Below, one piece after another: positions 30,218-38,754 of a stretch of DNA of 64,000 nt. Location of the stretch: positions 36,818 to 100,817 of the forward strand of contig JAAUQL010000004.1 of the NCBI GenBank assembly GCA_012033595.1, given 5' to 3'. The notes beneath the pieces were generated by a model. It had not been told where the DNA came from. It did no database searches and saw nothing but the letters and a program-made list of their open reading frames with translations. Position 1 is the first letter of the stretch. Each line of letters starts with the position of its first letter. Position numbers and translations under genes: made by a program. This DNA is from Cyclobacteriaceae bacterium (lineage in GTDB: Bacteria; Bacteroidota; Bacteroidia; Cytophagales; Cyclobacteriaceae).

Positions 30218-33200
30218 ATGGAAAATTCAACACTCACAAACCATCCCCTAGTATTTAGAATCTCAGTTTTATTTTATTGTCTGATTTTGATGACAGGAAG
30301 CGTACTGGCAAAAAATGTGTACGTTGACGCTAATGTAGGTTCTAATAACAACAATGGAACCCTCTCCTCGCCATATCTAACGATCTCATACGCAGTGCAA
30401 AACATGTCTTCTGGAGATGTTTGCTTTATAAGGAATGGGGTGTACCGTGAAACGGTAGTGGTCGATAAAGACAACCTTTCCTTTAAAAATTATAATAATG
30501 AATACGTGTTGATCACTGGGGCCGATGTAGTAAATGCTTGGTCAACCCATGCCCAGGGTATCTATAAAGCGGCTTTTTCCAGCGAAGCAACTATGGTTTT
30601 TTTAAACGGACAAAGAATGAATTGGGCTCGTTGGCCAAATGAAGACGGCAACATGTTCAATATAGATGATCACACTACCTTCATCAATACCAGATCTGGC
30701 TCAGGAACAAGTGCCTCTGGAACCGTTGAGTTTCCTTCGATGAGCAGCATGCCAAACAACCACTGGGTAGGCGCCTGGGTAATAGGCCGGGCAGATGAGC
30801 TTAACTGGTGGACTGCGAACAAAGGTCAGGTAGTTGCGTCTTCTGGAAAAACTGTAACATGCGACAAGCTATCCTGGAACTGGGCAAATGGCGACCCTGT
30901 CAGATGGCAGGGGCAAGGTTTGGGTTTTATTATTGGCCATCTAAATGCACTGGATGCTGAAAAAGAGTGGGTGTGGTCAAATGATCAAATTTATATTAAG
31001 CCACCTGCTGGTATTGATATAAACAATGTCACAGTCGAAGCAAGAGTACGAAAATTTGGTTTTGACCTAAATAACAGGTCGGCCATAATAATAGAGGGTA
31101 TAAATTTTAAGGCTGCCGGAATTCAAATGATTGGTTCATCCGCTTGTACCATCAGCAATTGTAGCTTCAGGTATGGTTCAGCTTTTTCCACTTACTCTGG
31201 CCATCCGTGGGGAAATTATTCAAATGGTGATGCTACTATCCACGTGTCTGGAAATAGTAATACCATCGAAAATACGTATATAGGTAAAACCTGGGGACAT
31301 GGAATCAGCGTATGGGGAAACAATAATATCATTACCAATTGCTTAATTGAACATTGCAACTGGATGGGAGAGCGTTTAAGTCCGGTTTTCAACACAGGTG
31401 ATGATAATGAAATTACGCACAATACTTTGAGATATGCCGGAAGAGATGGTATAGAGCTGGGAAACAATACATGGATAAATAAATATGCAAAAAGAGCAAC
31501 TATAAAGCACAATATAGTTTCTGATATGGGCTATTTCTGCCCGGATGGAGGTGTGCTCTACACCAACCATCAATCCGGCACCAATCCTGTGGCAAATACA
31601 GAAATTGCTTATAATATTTGGGATACCTACCATGCTCCTCAAGCGCATTCTCATGGAGGAATTTATTTGGACAATGGCAGCAGTGGCTACTCCATTCATC
31701 ACAATTTGATTAAAGGGGTAAACCACGGGGTACACATTAATGATTTTAATGCCAATCATAATCCTCATGATATTTATATCTACCACAATACGATTATCGA
31801 TGTGGAAAAGCCAAATGAATGGCATTCAAGACCCGGTTCTACTGCATACAACATAGAGGCTCGGAATAATCATACGAATTCCACCAATGGATTTGAAGCA
31901 ACTATCAAAAGTAATAACCGCACCAATGTTTCACTAAGCGAGTTGAATGCGGCAAATAATTATACGTTAAAATCAACCTCAGCCTCTATTGATGGAGGTA
32001 TGGTTATTCCAGGTATAAATGATGGTTATAATGGTGCCGCCCCTGATTTAGGTGCATATGAGTTTGGCACAGCGCCTTGGAGTGCTGGTGCTAACATCAC
32101 AGTACCTTCTTTCCCAGACGAAGCACCTGAGTCAGATCAGCTAATCAGCGTTGGCAATGCTGTAGGTCAGGTAAGTCCAGGAGAAACGTATGAAATTGAA
32201 ATTCAATACAGTGCTACAGTTACCCGTGATATTGTCATTAAATTTCAACTTGATGAAAGCCCGTGGACTTCTTATACCTCCACTGGTTTCGATATTAGGA
32301 TCTCAAACGTGGCTGTAGGTGTTCATACTCTTATTGCAAATATTGAAATAAGTGAAAATATTCCGGTAGCAGCCGATAAATATCAATGGAGAGTTGTATT
32401 GGCTCCCATAGGAGGGAATGGCTTCAATCAACTCGATGATTTTAGTGTAAATAACGTAGATTGTGTGCTGCCATTTTCTATTATCGAAGGTACCTATTAC
32501 CTGAAAAACAAGAATAGCGGGCGCCGTATGCGCCCATCTGGCACAGGTCTGGGTGTAGCGCTTGAGCAAGGGGAGGCAGACGGCACTGGAGACCTTTACA
32601 AATGGCAATTATCCCTGGCCGAACCAGGGTATTATTTCATTACCAATGCGTCTACAGGGTATGAAATGCGAATTGATGAATGTGGCACAGCTGACCTTAC
32701 CATGATCGAAACACACCAGGGAACCGGGGATTGTGTGCGCTGGCAGTTATCGGAGGCAGAGGCGGGCTATTATTTTCTTACCCCAAAGGATGCTATTGTA
32801 AAAGGGGTGCCAGGTGTAAAAATCCGTAATAAAGACTGTGCCCTCAGTGATGGTGTACACTTGGAAGCTTTTGATGGCACCGGAGATTGCGTGCGTTGGG
32901 CACTCGAACTTACCAACGGAGCAGGTACCACTTCCCTGGCAATCAACAGCGGCGGCAGTGCCTTCACCGCTGGCAATGACCAGCAGTTCATAGCCGATGC
33001 CTATGTAAGCGGTGGTAGTACCCATACCTCTGTAGATAATATTACCGGAACAGTCGACGATCCATTATACCGCAGCGAACGCTTTGGAAACTTCACATAC
33101 AATATTCCAGTAACCAACGGGGATTATATAGTAAGGTTAAAATTTGCCGAAATATACTTTACTGCCATCAACAAGCGCAAGTTTGATGTGAAAATCGAAG

Positions 33201-33664
33201 GTAATCTGGTGATCAACGACATTGATATTTTTGCTCAGGTAGGACACGATGCCGCCTACGACGAAACACACCAGGTAAACGTTACTGACGGCATGTTAAA
33301 CATCCAATTTATTGGTGTTACCAACAATGCCAAAGTATCTGCCGTAGAAGTTTATCCTCAGGCAACAGCAAATCGCAATGCATTTACCGCATTTGATGAA
33401 ACTGAACCAATGCACAAAAATCTACTGCTCTATCCTAATCCAGCCAAAGGTCAGGTGCAGTTGTCCATGACCGGTTACAAACCTCAGGAAGCAACCATCC
33501 GAATTATTGATCTCTACGGTCGTATAATGTATAAAGAAGGAATTTATGTGGATGCTGAGTTATATCATCGACAAATCAACACTTCTGATTTGTCGAAAGG
33601 ACTATACATTTTGCAAATACAAAGCCCTGAAATCAATAAAGGTTTAAGTTTGATGATACACTAA
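30218..33664 (+). CDS. Secreted beta-helix carbohydrate-active protein with beta-trefoil-like, malectin and T9SS sorting domains
   Basis: The protein is 1,148 aa. Order: signal peptide (1-31, ending SVLA); a DUF1565-like cap (YVDANVGSNNNNGT, SPYLTISYAVQNM); a right-handed parallel beta-helix to about residue 610 with many N/I-rich coils; an Ig-like linker; a ricin-like beta-trefoil region at about 750-920 with three copies of a GYYF/GTYYL motif; a malectin domain at about 925-1060 (SGGSAFTAGNDQQFIADAY, YIVRLKFAEIYF); and a type IX secretion C-terminal sorting domain (LLLYPNPAKG, DLYGR, LSKGLYILQIQ). The helix could be a polysaccharide lyase or glycosidase, and I cannot identify catalytic residues. 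It lies inside PUL 1. Confidence 0.8.
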   Translation: MENSTLTNHPLVFRISVLFYCLILMTGSVLAKNVYVDANVGSNNNNGTLSSPYLTISYAVQNMSSGDVCFIRNGVYRETVVVDKDNLSFKNYNNEYVLITGADVVNAWSTHAQGIYKAAFSSEATMVFLNGQRMNWARWPNEDGNMFNIDDHTTFINTRSGSGTSASGTVEFPSMSSMPNNHWVGAWVIGRADELNWWTANKGQVVASSGKTVTCDKLSWNWANGDPVRWQGQGLGFIIGHLNALDAEKEWVWSNDQIYIKPPAGIDINNVTVEARVRKFGFDLNNRSAIIIEGINFKAAGIQMIGSSACTISNCSFRYGSAFSTYSGHPWGNYSNGDATIHVSGNSNTIENTYIGKTWGHGISVWGNNNIITNCLIEHCNWMGERLSPVFNTGDDNEITHNTLRYAGRDGIELGNNTWINKYAKRATIKHNIVSDMGYFCPDGGVLYTNHQSGTNPVANTEIAYNIWDTYHAPQAHSHGGIYLDNGSSGYSIHHNLIKGVNHGVHINDFNANHNPHDIYIYHNTIIDVEKPNEWHSRPGSTAYNIEARNNHTNSTNGFEATIKSNNRTNVSLSELNAANNYTLKSTSASIDGGMVIPGINDGYNGAAPDLGAYEFGTAPWSAGANITVPSFPDEAPESDQLISVGNAVGQVSPGETYEIEIQYSATVTRDIVIKFQLDESPWTSYTSTGFDIRISNVAVGVHTLIANIEISENIPVAADKYQWRVVLAPIGGNGFNQLDDFSVNNVDCVLPFSIIEGTYYLKNKNSGRRMRPSGTGLGVALEQGEADGTGDLYKWQLSLAEPGYYFITNASTGYEMRIDECGTADLTMIETHQGTGDCVRWQLSEAEAGYYFLTPKDAIVKGVPGVKIRNKDCALSDGVHLEAFDGTGDCVRWALELTNGAGTTSLAINSGGSAFTAGNDQQFIADAYVSGGSTHTSVDNITGTVDDPLYRSERFGNFTYNIPVTNGDYIVRLKFAEIYFTAINKRKFDVKIEGNLVINDIDIFAQVGHDAAYDETHQVNVTDGMLNIQFIGVTNNAKVSAVEVYPQATANRNAFTAFDETEPMHKNLLLYPNPAKGQVQLSMTGYKPQEATIRIIDLYGRIMYKEGIYVDAELYHRQINTSDLSKGLYILQIQSPEINKGLSLMIH

Positions 33665-34720
33665 CCTAGCAATAGCTAGCTCGATGCAAATGATGAAATA
33701 AGGGCAGTCTCTCCAAAGTTGCTTTCCAAAATGCTATAAAGCAGTAATATGCATGATGACCCTGCAGCTGCAATTTTGTATGTCCTTACTGTTTGTAGAG
33801 TTGCATTTGATTTCAGAACTACACCCGGATTATTAATAGAACTACCCTGGTTGGACAAGGAGCAATCGGAATAGGTGGTTAATATTTTAATCTGGGTGTA
33901 GTTTTAGATGAACAGTAATGAGATTTTTTTGAATTACGCTCCCTCAGCGTTATCCACAGGACACTCTGAGGCTCTTTGATTTGATAGCAGCTTAATTTCA
34001 GTGTATGGGGCATTTCGATCCACAGATATGTATTGCTACTACTCCGCACGTCTCAATACTTTTTTTATTTTGTTATAATCATTCAGGTTGATAAAACTCC
34101 ATATTTTATTGTACAATGAAAATTTGTACTTATTGTAGAAAGTTGCACACACCAGTTCAAACTCAGTATGTGTGTTCATTTTGTTAATGGAGGCAATGAT
34201 TTCACCTGTATTTTTTTTTATAATATGATCATGAATCTCATCTGCTAGTATTTGTATTCTGCTGAAATCTTTTGAATATACTGTTTCCATCCGTGCCAGG
34301 TTTTATTATATTTCAAAAAATAGGATAAAAGCAAGATATTGCGAAATTTGCAACCCAAACTTAACCGTTATTTATTATACGGTTTTTTTCTGCTTAATGG
34401 TCGGCGCATTATATTAAATAAATGTTTTGAAAATGGGCTATAGCGACATTTTCCTATATAATTGTCGAAAAAATACGCTTCTGCTTTTTAGATGACTCCA
34501 AAGCCTATATGATTGTCATTGCTTTTCCGTGTCAGCCGGTAAGCTGCTAGTCAACACAGCTAATATCAAAATTTCAAATTTCTCATTATAGATGTGAAAT
34601 TAGGTTTTAACCTCTAATCAATGGCTTGGATTTTTACAGTTGGGCATCGGGCAGATGCTTTATTTTTTTCAAACTTATATATCATTCCATAATTTGCGGA
34701 CACACTCAATAGTATAAATT
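33665..34720. other. Long A/T-rich spacer between the beta-helix gene and the sulfatase gene
   Basis: This gap of about 1 kb contains only one plausible small frame (34039-34290, minus strand). The remainder is A/T-rich with short stops in all frames, no clear hairpin terminator and no tRNA-like pattern. It may hold degraded coding sequence. Confidence 0.5.
34039..34290 (-). CDS. Small hypothetical protein (83 aa)
   Basis: An ATG-started frame of 83 aa has a sensible charged helical composition (METVYSKDFSRIQILADEI, then FYNKYKFSLYNKIW). It has no signal peptide, membrane segment or motif that I recognise. It is the only candidate gene in a 1-kb spacer and runs against its neighbours. It may be a real orphan, the end of a decayed gene or a chance frame. 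Confidence 0.35.
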   Translation of the reverse strand: METVYSKDFSRIQILADEIHDHIIKKNTGEIIASINKMNTHTEFELVCATFYNKYKFSLYNKIWSFINLNDYNKIKKVLRRAE

Positions 34721-36505
34721 ATGAAACATCTATATCTGGTGCCATGGATATCTGTAGTCTTACTTTCTTGCGGAAAACAGCAACCTCAAGATCATGCACA
34801 GACGCATCATCCCAATGTAATTCTCATACTAACTGATGACCAGGGCTGGGGCGACCTTGGCATACATGTTAATGAAGAAATAGCAACCCCGACTCTCGAC
34901 CAGATGGCTCGGAATAGTGCAGAATTCCAGCATTTTTATGTAAGTCCGCTGTGTGCGCCTACCCGGGCAAGCTTGCTTAGCGGTAAATATTATTTACGCA
35001 CAGGCACCTCGTGGGTGAGCAAAGGCCTCGAAAATATGGATTCAGATGAAATAACTATGGCAGAGATTTTTCAATCTGCAGGATACGCCACCGGGGCTTT
35101 TGGCAAATGGCACAATGGCGCTCACTTCCCGGAGCATCCAAATCAGCAGGGATTTGATGAATTTATCGGATTTAGTGCCGGACATTGGAACAACTATTTC
35201 AATACCACCTTGCAGCACAATAATAAGCCCCTTGCCAGTGAAGGCTACATTACCGATGTGCTCACCGATCAGGCTATACGGTTTATAGAACGAAACATGA
35301 CCAAACCCTTTTTCTGCTATATTCCCTTTAATGCGCCACATGGGCCTTTTCAGGTGCCTGATAGGTATTTCGAAAGATACAAAGCTTTGGGATTCAACGA
35401 CAAGGATGCCGCGGTTTACGGCATGTGCGAAAATATTGACGACAACGTTGGGCGAATACTTGACAAAATAGATGAATTGGAGTTGACATCGAATACAATA
35501 GTCATATTCATGACCGACAACGGATCCAATGGCGAACGATATAACGGTGGCATGCGTGGCGTGAAAGGCAGCATTCACGAAGGAGGCGTCAGGGTGCCAT
35601 GTTTTGTACAATGGGAGGGAACCATCCATCCCAAATCTATACCAGACATAGCTGCACATATAGATATGCTCCCGACCCTGGTAACATTGTGCAATCTTAC
35701 CATGCCAGCCGGCCTCGCCATAGATGGCATAGATCTGAGCGGTCTCTTGCGCTCCGATACTGCCACAGTCGATTTCAGACTGATTTTTACTAAGAAATCC
35801 ACAGAATCCATCATCCCCGACGGCGCCGTGCGCAGCGATAGGTATCGTTTTGTAATTGAAGATGGCGATACCATGCTCTTTGATATGATCGGAGATCCCG
35901 GGCAAAAATACAACAGGGCAAGCGATGAGCCTGCCATAGTAGCGGAGATGGCAGAATCATACGGAGCCTGGTTTGAAAAAGTAAAAAGTGAATTTGAACC
36001 CAATACCCAAATAAAAATAGGTTATAAAGACGAGTCGAACATTTACCTGCCCGCACATGAGGCAAATTTTTCTGGTGAAATCAGATTTAAAGGCGGTTAC
36101 GGATGGGCACACGATTGGCTGATCGATTGGCAAAGCACCAATGATTCTATCTGGTGGGAAGTGATGGTCGATGAGCCTTTTGAGTACGAACTCTCGATAT
36201 TGTATGCTTGTGAACCATTGCACACGGGCTCCCAAATCGTAGCTAAGTCTGGCAAGCAGGAACTGAGTGCCGTCATTTCGGAAGCGCATTATCCACCATA
36301 CGTTCAAGGCCATGACCGTATAGAAAGAAAGGAGGTTTATGAACGCGAATGGGCTAGTCTGCCAATGGGTAAATGGCGCCTGGCTGAAGGCAAACAACAT
36401 TTGGTGTTTAAAACTCCTCATATCGCCAAGGGCACAGTGGGGGAGATCAAAGGAATTGCCTTGCAAAAAGTGCATCCTAGCACCAAGAAGCCATCAGATA
36501 GGTGA
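34721..36505 (+). CDS. S1-family sulfatase lipoprotein (arylsulfatase type)
   Basis: The protein is 594 aa. It hydrolyses sulfate esters on a glycan. A lipoprotein signal (WISVVLLSC) precedes NVILILTDDQGWGDLG, whose Asp pair binds calcium. The maturation motif CAPTRASLLSGKY carries Cys78, which must become formylglycine. APHGPF and MTDNGSNGE supply further active-site residues. After about residue 440 there is a beta-rich C-terminal domain (FSGEIRFKGGYGW) that may bind carbohydrate. The formylglycine-generating enzyme is not in the window. It lies between PUL 1 and the ECF gene of PUL 2, so the substrate is probably a sulfated polysaccharide. The S1 subfamily cannot be set by eye. Confidence 0.9.
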   Translation: MKHLYLVPWISVVLLSCGKQQPQDHAQTHHPNVILILTDDQGWGDLGIHVNEEIATPTLDQMARNSAEFQHFYVSPLCAPTRASLLSGKYYLRTGTSWVSKGLENMDSDEITMAEIFQSAGYATGAFGKWHNGAHFPEHPNQQGFDEFIGFSAGHWNNYFNTTLQHNNKPLASEGYITDVLTDQAIRFIERNMTKPFFCYIPFNAPHGPFQVPDRYFERYKALGFNDKDAAVYGMCENIDDNVGRILDKIDELELTSNTIVIFMTDNGSNGERYNGGMRGVKGSIHEGGVRVPCFVQWEGTIHPKSIPDIAAHIDMLPTLVTLCNLTMPAGLAIDGIDLSGLLRSDTATVDFRLIFTKKSTESIIPDGAVRSDRYRFVIEDGDTMLFDMIGDPGQKYNRASDEPAIVAEMAESYGAWFEKVKSEFEPNTQIKIGYKDESNIYLPAHEANFSGEIRFKGGYGWAHDWLIDWQSTNDSIWWEVMVDEPFEYELSILYACEPLHTGSQIVAKSGKQELSAVISEAHYPPYVQGHDRIERKEVYEREWASLPMGKWRLAEGKQHLVFKTPHIAKGTVGEIKGIALQKVHPSTKKPSDR

Positions 36506-36764
36506 GCTCGCCTGATCAAGGTTGGCTAATTTTTGCAATTGGTGGCGCACAATCCGCGATCTGCACTTGTCGGGAATAAGAAGCTAAAAAATCTTTCCGG
36601 TAAATGTATATTGCCGTTCTTTAAGGATGCGAATAGATGCAGGGTTTACCTTTAGTAAGGCTTGGGGCATGAAGATAAAAATCGCTGTTTATATTTTTTT
36701 GGATGTATGACTATAACAGCGGCGCGATAATAATTTAATTGAATAAGATAAAGGAATATCGAGA

Positions 36765-37379
36765 TTGAGTTTAGTAGAGTTTCATAATGAGAAAGACAAT
36801 TTTGTGTGGTCAAAATTCCGCGAAGGTAACCCTCGTGCTTTTGAATTGATCTATGAGCGAAACATACAATTACTGGCCAATTTCGGCAGGCGTATTTGCA
36901 CCGATGATGACATGGTGAGTGATGCTATTCAGGATGTATTTGTAGATCTATGGCGAAATAGGGAGAATCTGGGGCAAACTGATTCTATCAAGTATTATTT
37001 AATCAAAGCATTTCGTCGAAACCTGGTAAAAAAACTTATTTCTGCTCGAAAATTTGAATATGGAGAAAACAATTTGAGCGGTTTCGAGGGGGAATTTGAA
37101 TTGTCGCATGAAGTAATGATCATGGACAAAGAATATGAAACAGAAAAAATAGAAAGATTGATTGCCCACTTGGGTGCTTTGCCACCCCGGCAAAAGGAAG
37201 CGCTTTTTTTAAGGTTTTATGGCGAGCTAAATTATAGCGAAATTGCAAAAATCATGGAAATCAACCAGCAATCTGCCTACAATATGGTTTTTAGGGCATT
37301 GGAAGTGTTGAGAAAGGAGCTGACTCTGTCTTTGTCTGCCCTATCGGTCTTGCTAAACATGTTTTTCGAATCGCTTTAG
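36765..37379 (+). CDS. RNA polymerase sigma factor, ECF subfamily (PUL 2 regulator)
   Basis: The protein is 204 aa. Region 2 includes GNPRAFELIYERNIQLLANF and MVSDAIQDVFVDLWRNRENL. Region 4 includes LPPRQKEALFLRFYGELNYS and the helix-turn-helix YSEIAKIMEINQQSAYNMV. The tail is hydrophobic (LSLSALSVLLNMFFESL), which is unusual and may tether it near the membrane. TTG 36765 is the only sensible start. It is followed by its FecR partner 157 bases downstream and is only distantly similar to the PUL 1 sigma factor, so the two loci should be controlled separately. Confidence 0.88.
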   Translation: MSLVEFHNEKDNFVWSKFREGNPRAFELIYERNIQLLANFGRRICTDDDMVSDAIQDVFVDLWRNRENLGQTDSIKYYLIKAFRRNLVKKLISARKFEYGENNLSGFEGEFELSHEVMIMDKEYETEKIERLIAHLGALPPRQKEALFLRFYGELNYSEIAKIMEINQQSAYNMVFRALEVLRKELTLSLSALSVLLNMFFESL

Positions 37380-37536
37380 TGGTAATTTTCCGCTTGATTA
37401 TTTTCCAAAATTCCTATTTTTTGAGCCTTTACTTAGGTAATAAATAAAAATTTGTAATTTTTTTGATCGGTGGAGGGTAATTTTTCTAATACCAACTCCT
37501 ATAAGGTGGAAAGACTATTTAGACAACAATTACTAC

Positions 37537-38592
37537 ATGCATCCTGAAATTAATATAGGTAAATTGCTCATGGACGAATCTTTTTTGGATTGGGCAAAAA
37601 ATCCAGGCAGCGAAAATGGCAAATTTTGGGAAGCCTGGCTTGCTCAAAATCCTCAAAAGCGAGAGGAGGCCAACCTTGCCAGAAAAATGATTCTTTCAAT
37701 CACTTTCCAAGATAAATCCTTCGATAAATCCGAAATAACCAGGATGTGGGAAAGCATCAAGTCCGAATCACATGGTTTTGGCGGATCGCAATCATTGTCC
37801 GGGAAGCGCACTAGGTTTATCAATTTGCCACGCCTGCTCAAAGTGGCCGCTATTCTTATACCATTTATGATCGCTGCTGCATTATTCGTTTTCGTAAAGA
37901 GCAAACCGCGTGTAGAAACTGTGCAGGTGCAGCAAAATATAGAAAAGCACAACCCCAAAGGCCAAAAACTCACGGTGTTCTTGTCTGACGGATCGAAAGT
38001 AAAGCTCAATGCCGATAGCAAAATCAGCTATAGCAAGCCCTTTGGCAAAACCAATCGTCAGGTATATTTGGAAGGGGAAGCATTTTTTGAGATAGCTCCC
38101 GATGCATCAAGGCCCTTTGTAGTAACAACAGGACAAATTGACACCAGGGTAGTGGGTACCTCCTTCAATATCAAAGCATATCCGGCTGAAAACAATATTA
38201 CAGTAGCAGTAAAAACCGGGACAGTTTCGGTAACTGACAACAGCGACGCGAAAGCAAACCACCCTTCGCACGAAGCCATCCGGCTGTCTCCCAGCGAAAT
38301 GCTCACCTACTCCAATACTTCAAGTTTTACCAAAGTAACAAGCTATAACGAAAACGAGGTGCTTGGATGGAGTGAAGGAGTGTTGTATTTCAACAATGCC
38401 ACTATGGAGGAATTTGTTGCCGAGCTGGAAAGATGGTATGGAGTCGATATTGTGGTGGAGCGAACGGTGCCTATAAAAAAAGGTATCGTTGGGCAGTTTA
38501 AAGACCAGACGCTCGAAGAAATATTGATGGGAACCAGAGATGCCTCAGAATTTGAGTATGAGTTTAAGGATGATAAGGTGATAATAAGATAA
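37537..38592 (+). CDS. FecR-family anti-sigma factor (PUL 2)
   Basis: The protein is 351 aa with the same plan as the PUL 1 FecR. The N-terminus is cytoplasmic. A membrane helix lies near residues 105-125 (VAAILIPFMIAAALFVFV). The periplasmic FecR domain has NPKGQKLTVFLSDGSKVKLN, GEAFFEIAPDASRPFVV and DTRVVGTSFNIKAYPAE. The C-terminal STN-like domain ends VGQFKDQTLEEIL. It transmits the state of the adjacent SusC to the ECF sigma factor encoded upstream. ATG 37537 starts the frame. Confidence 0.92.
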   Translation: MHPEINIGKLLMDESFLDWAKNPGSENGKFWEAWLAQNPQKREEANLARKMILSITFQDKSFDKSEITRMWESIKSESHGFGGSQSLSGKRTRFINLPRLLKVAAILIPFMIAAALFVFVKSKPRVETVQVQQNIEKHNPKGQKLTVFLSDGSKVKLNADSKISYSKPFGKTNRQVYLEGEAFFEIAPDASRPFVVTTGQIDTRVVGTSFNIKAYPAENNITVAVKTGTVSVTDNSDAKANHPSHEAIRLSPSEMLTYSNTSSFTKVTSYNENEVLGWSEGVLYFNNATMEEFVAELERWYGVDIVVERTVPIKKGIVGQFKDQTLEEILMGTRDASEFEYEFKDDKVIIR

Positions 38593-38628
38593 AGAGATAA
38601 AAATGAAAAACAATTCAAGCTAAAAAAA

Positions 38629-38647
38629 AGCCAGCTAAAAGCTGGCT
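38629..38647 (+). promoter_or_regulatory. Hairpin between fecR and susC of PUL 2
   Basis: AGCCAGCT pairs with AGCTGGCT over a 3-base loop. No T-run follows, and an A-run precedes it, so on the plus strand it is not a classic terminator. It occupies the same position relative to fecR and susC as the paired hairpins of PUL 1 and may act on mRNA stability or partial termination. Confidence 0.5.
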
Positions 38648-38754
38648 AATCCAATGCTCAAAGGGGGCTTTTATTTCATTGGCGTGAGACAGGCCCACAA
38701 AAGCATTTACCGTTCATGTTAAATCTAAATGTTCAACAAAAACTATGTTAAATT

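Noticed and set aside
33676..33858. Small gene after the beta-helix protein
   Set aside because: Low-complexity Ser-rich translation, no start signal and nothing recognisable.
35042..35905. Long antisense frame (287 codons) opposite the sulfatase gene
   Set aside because: It lies wholly inside a sulfatase gene with all active-site motifs, and its translation has no recognisable features.
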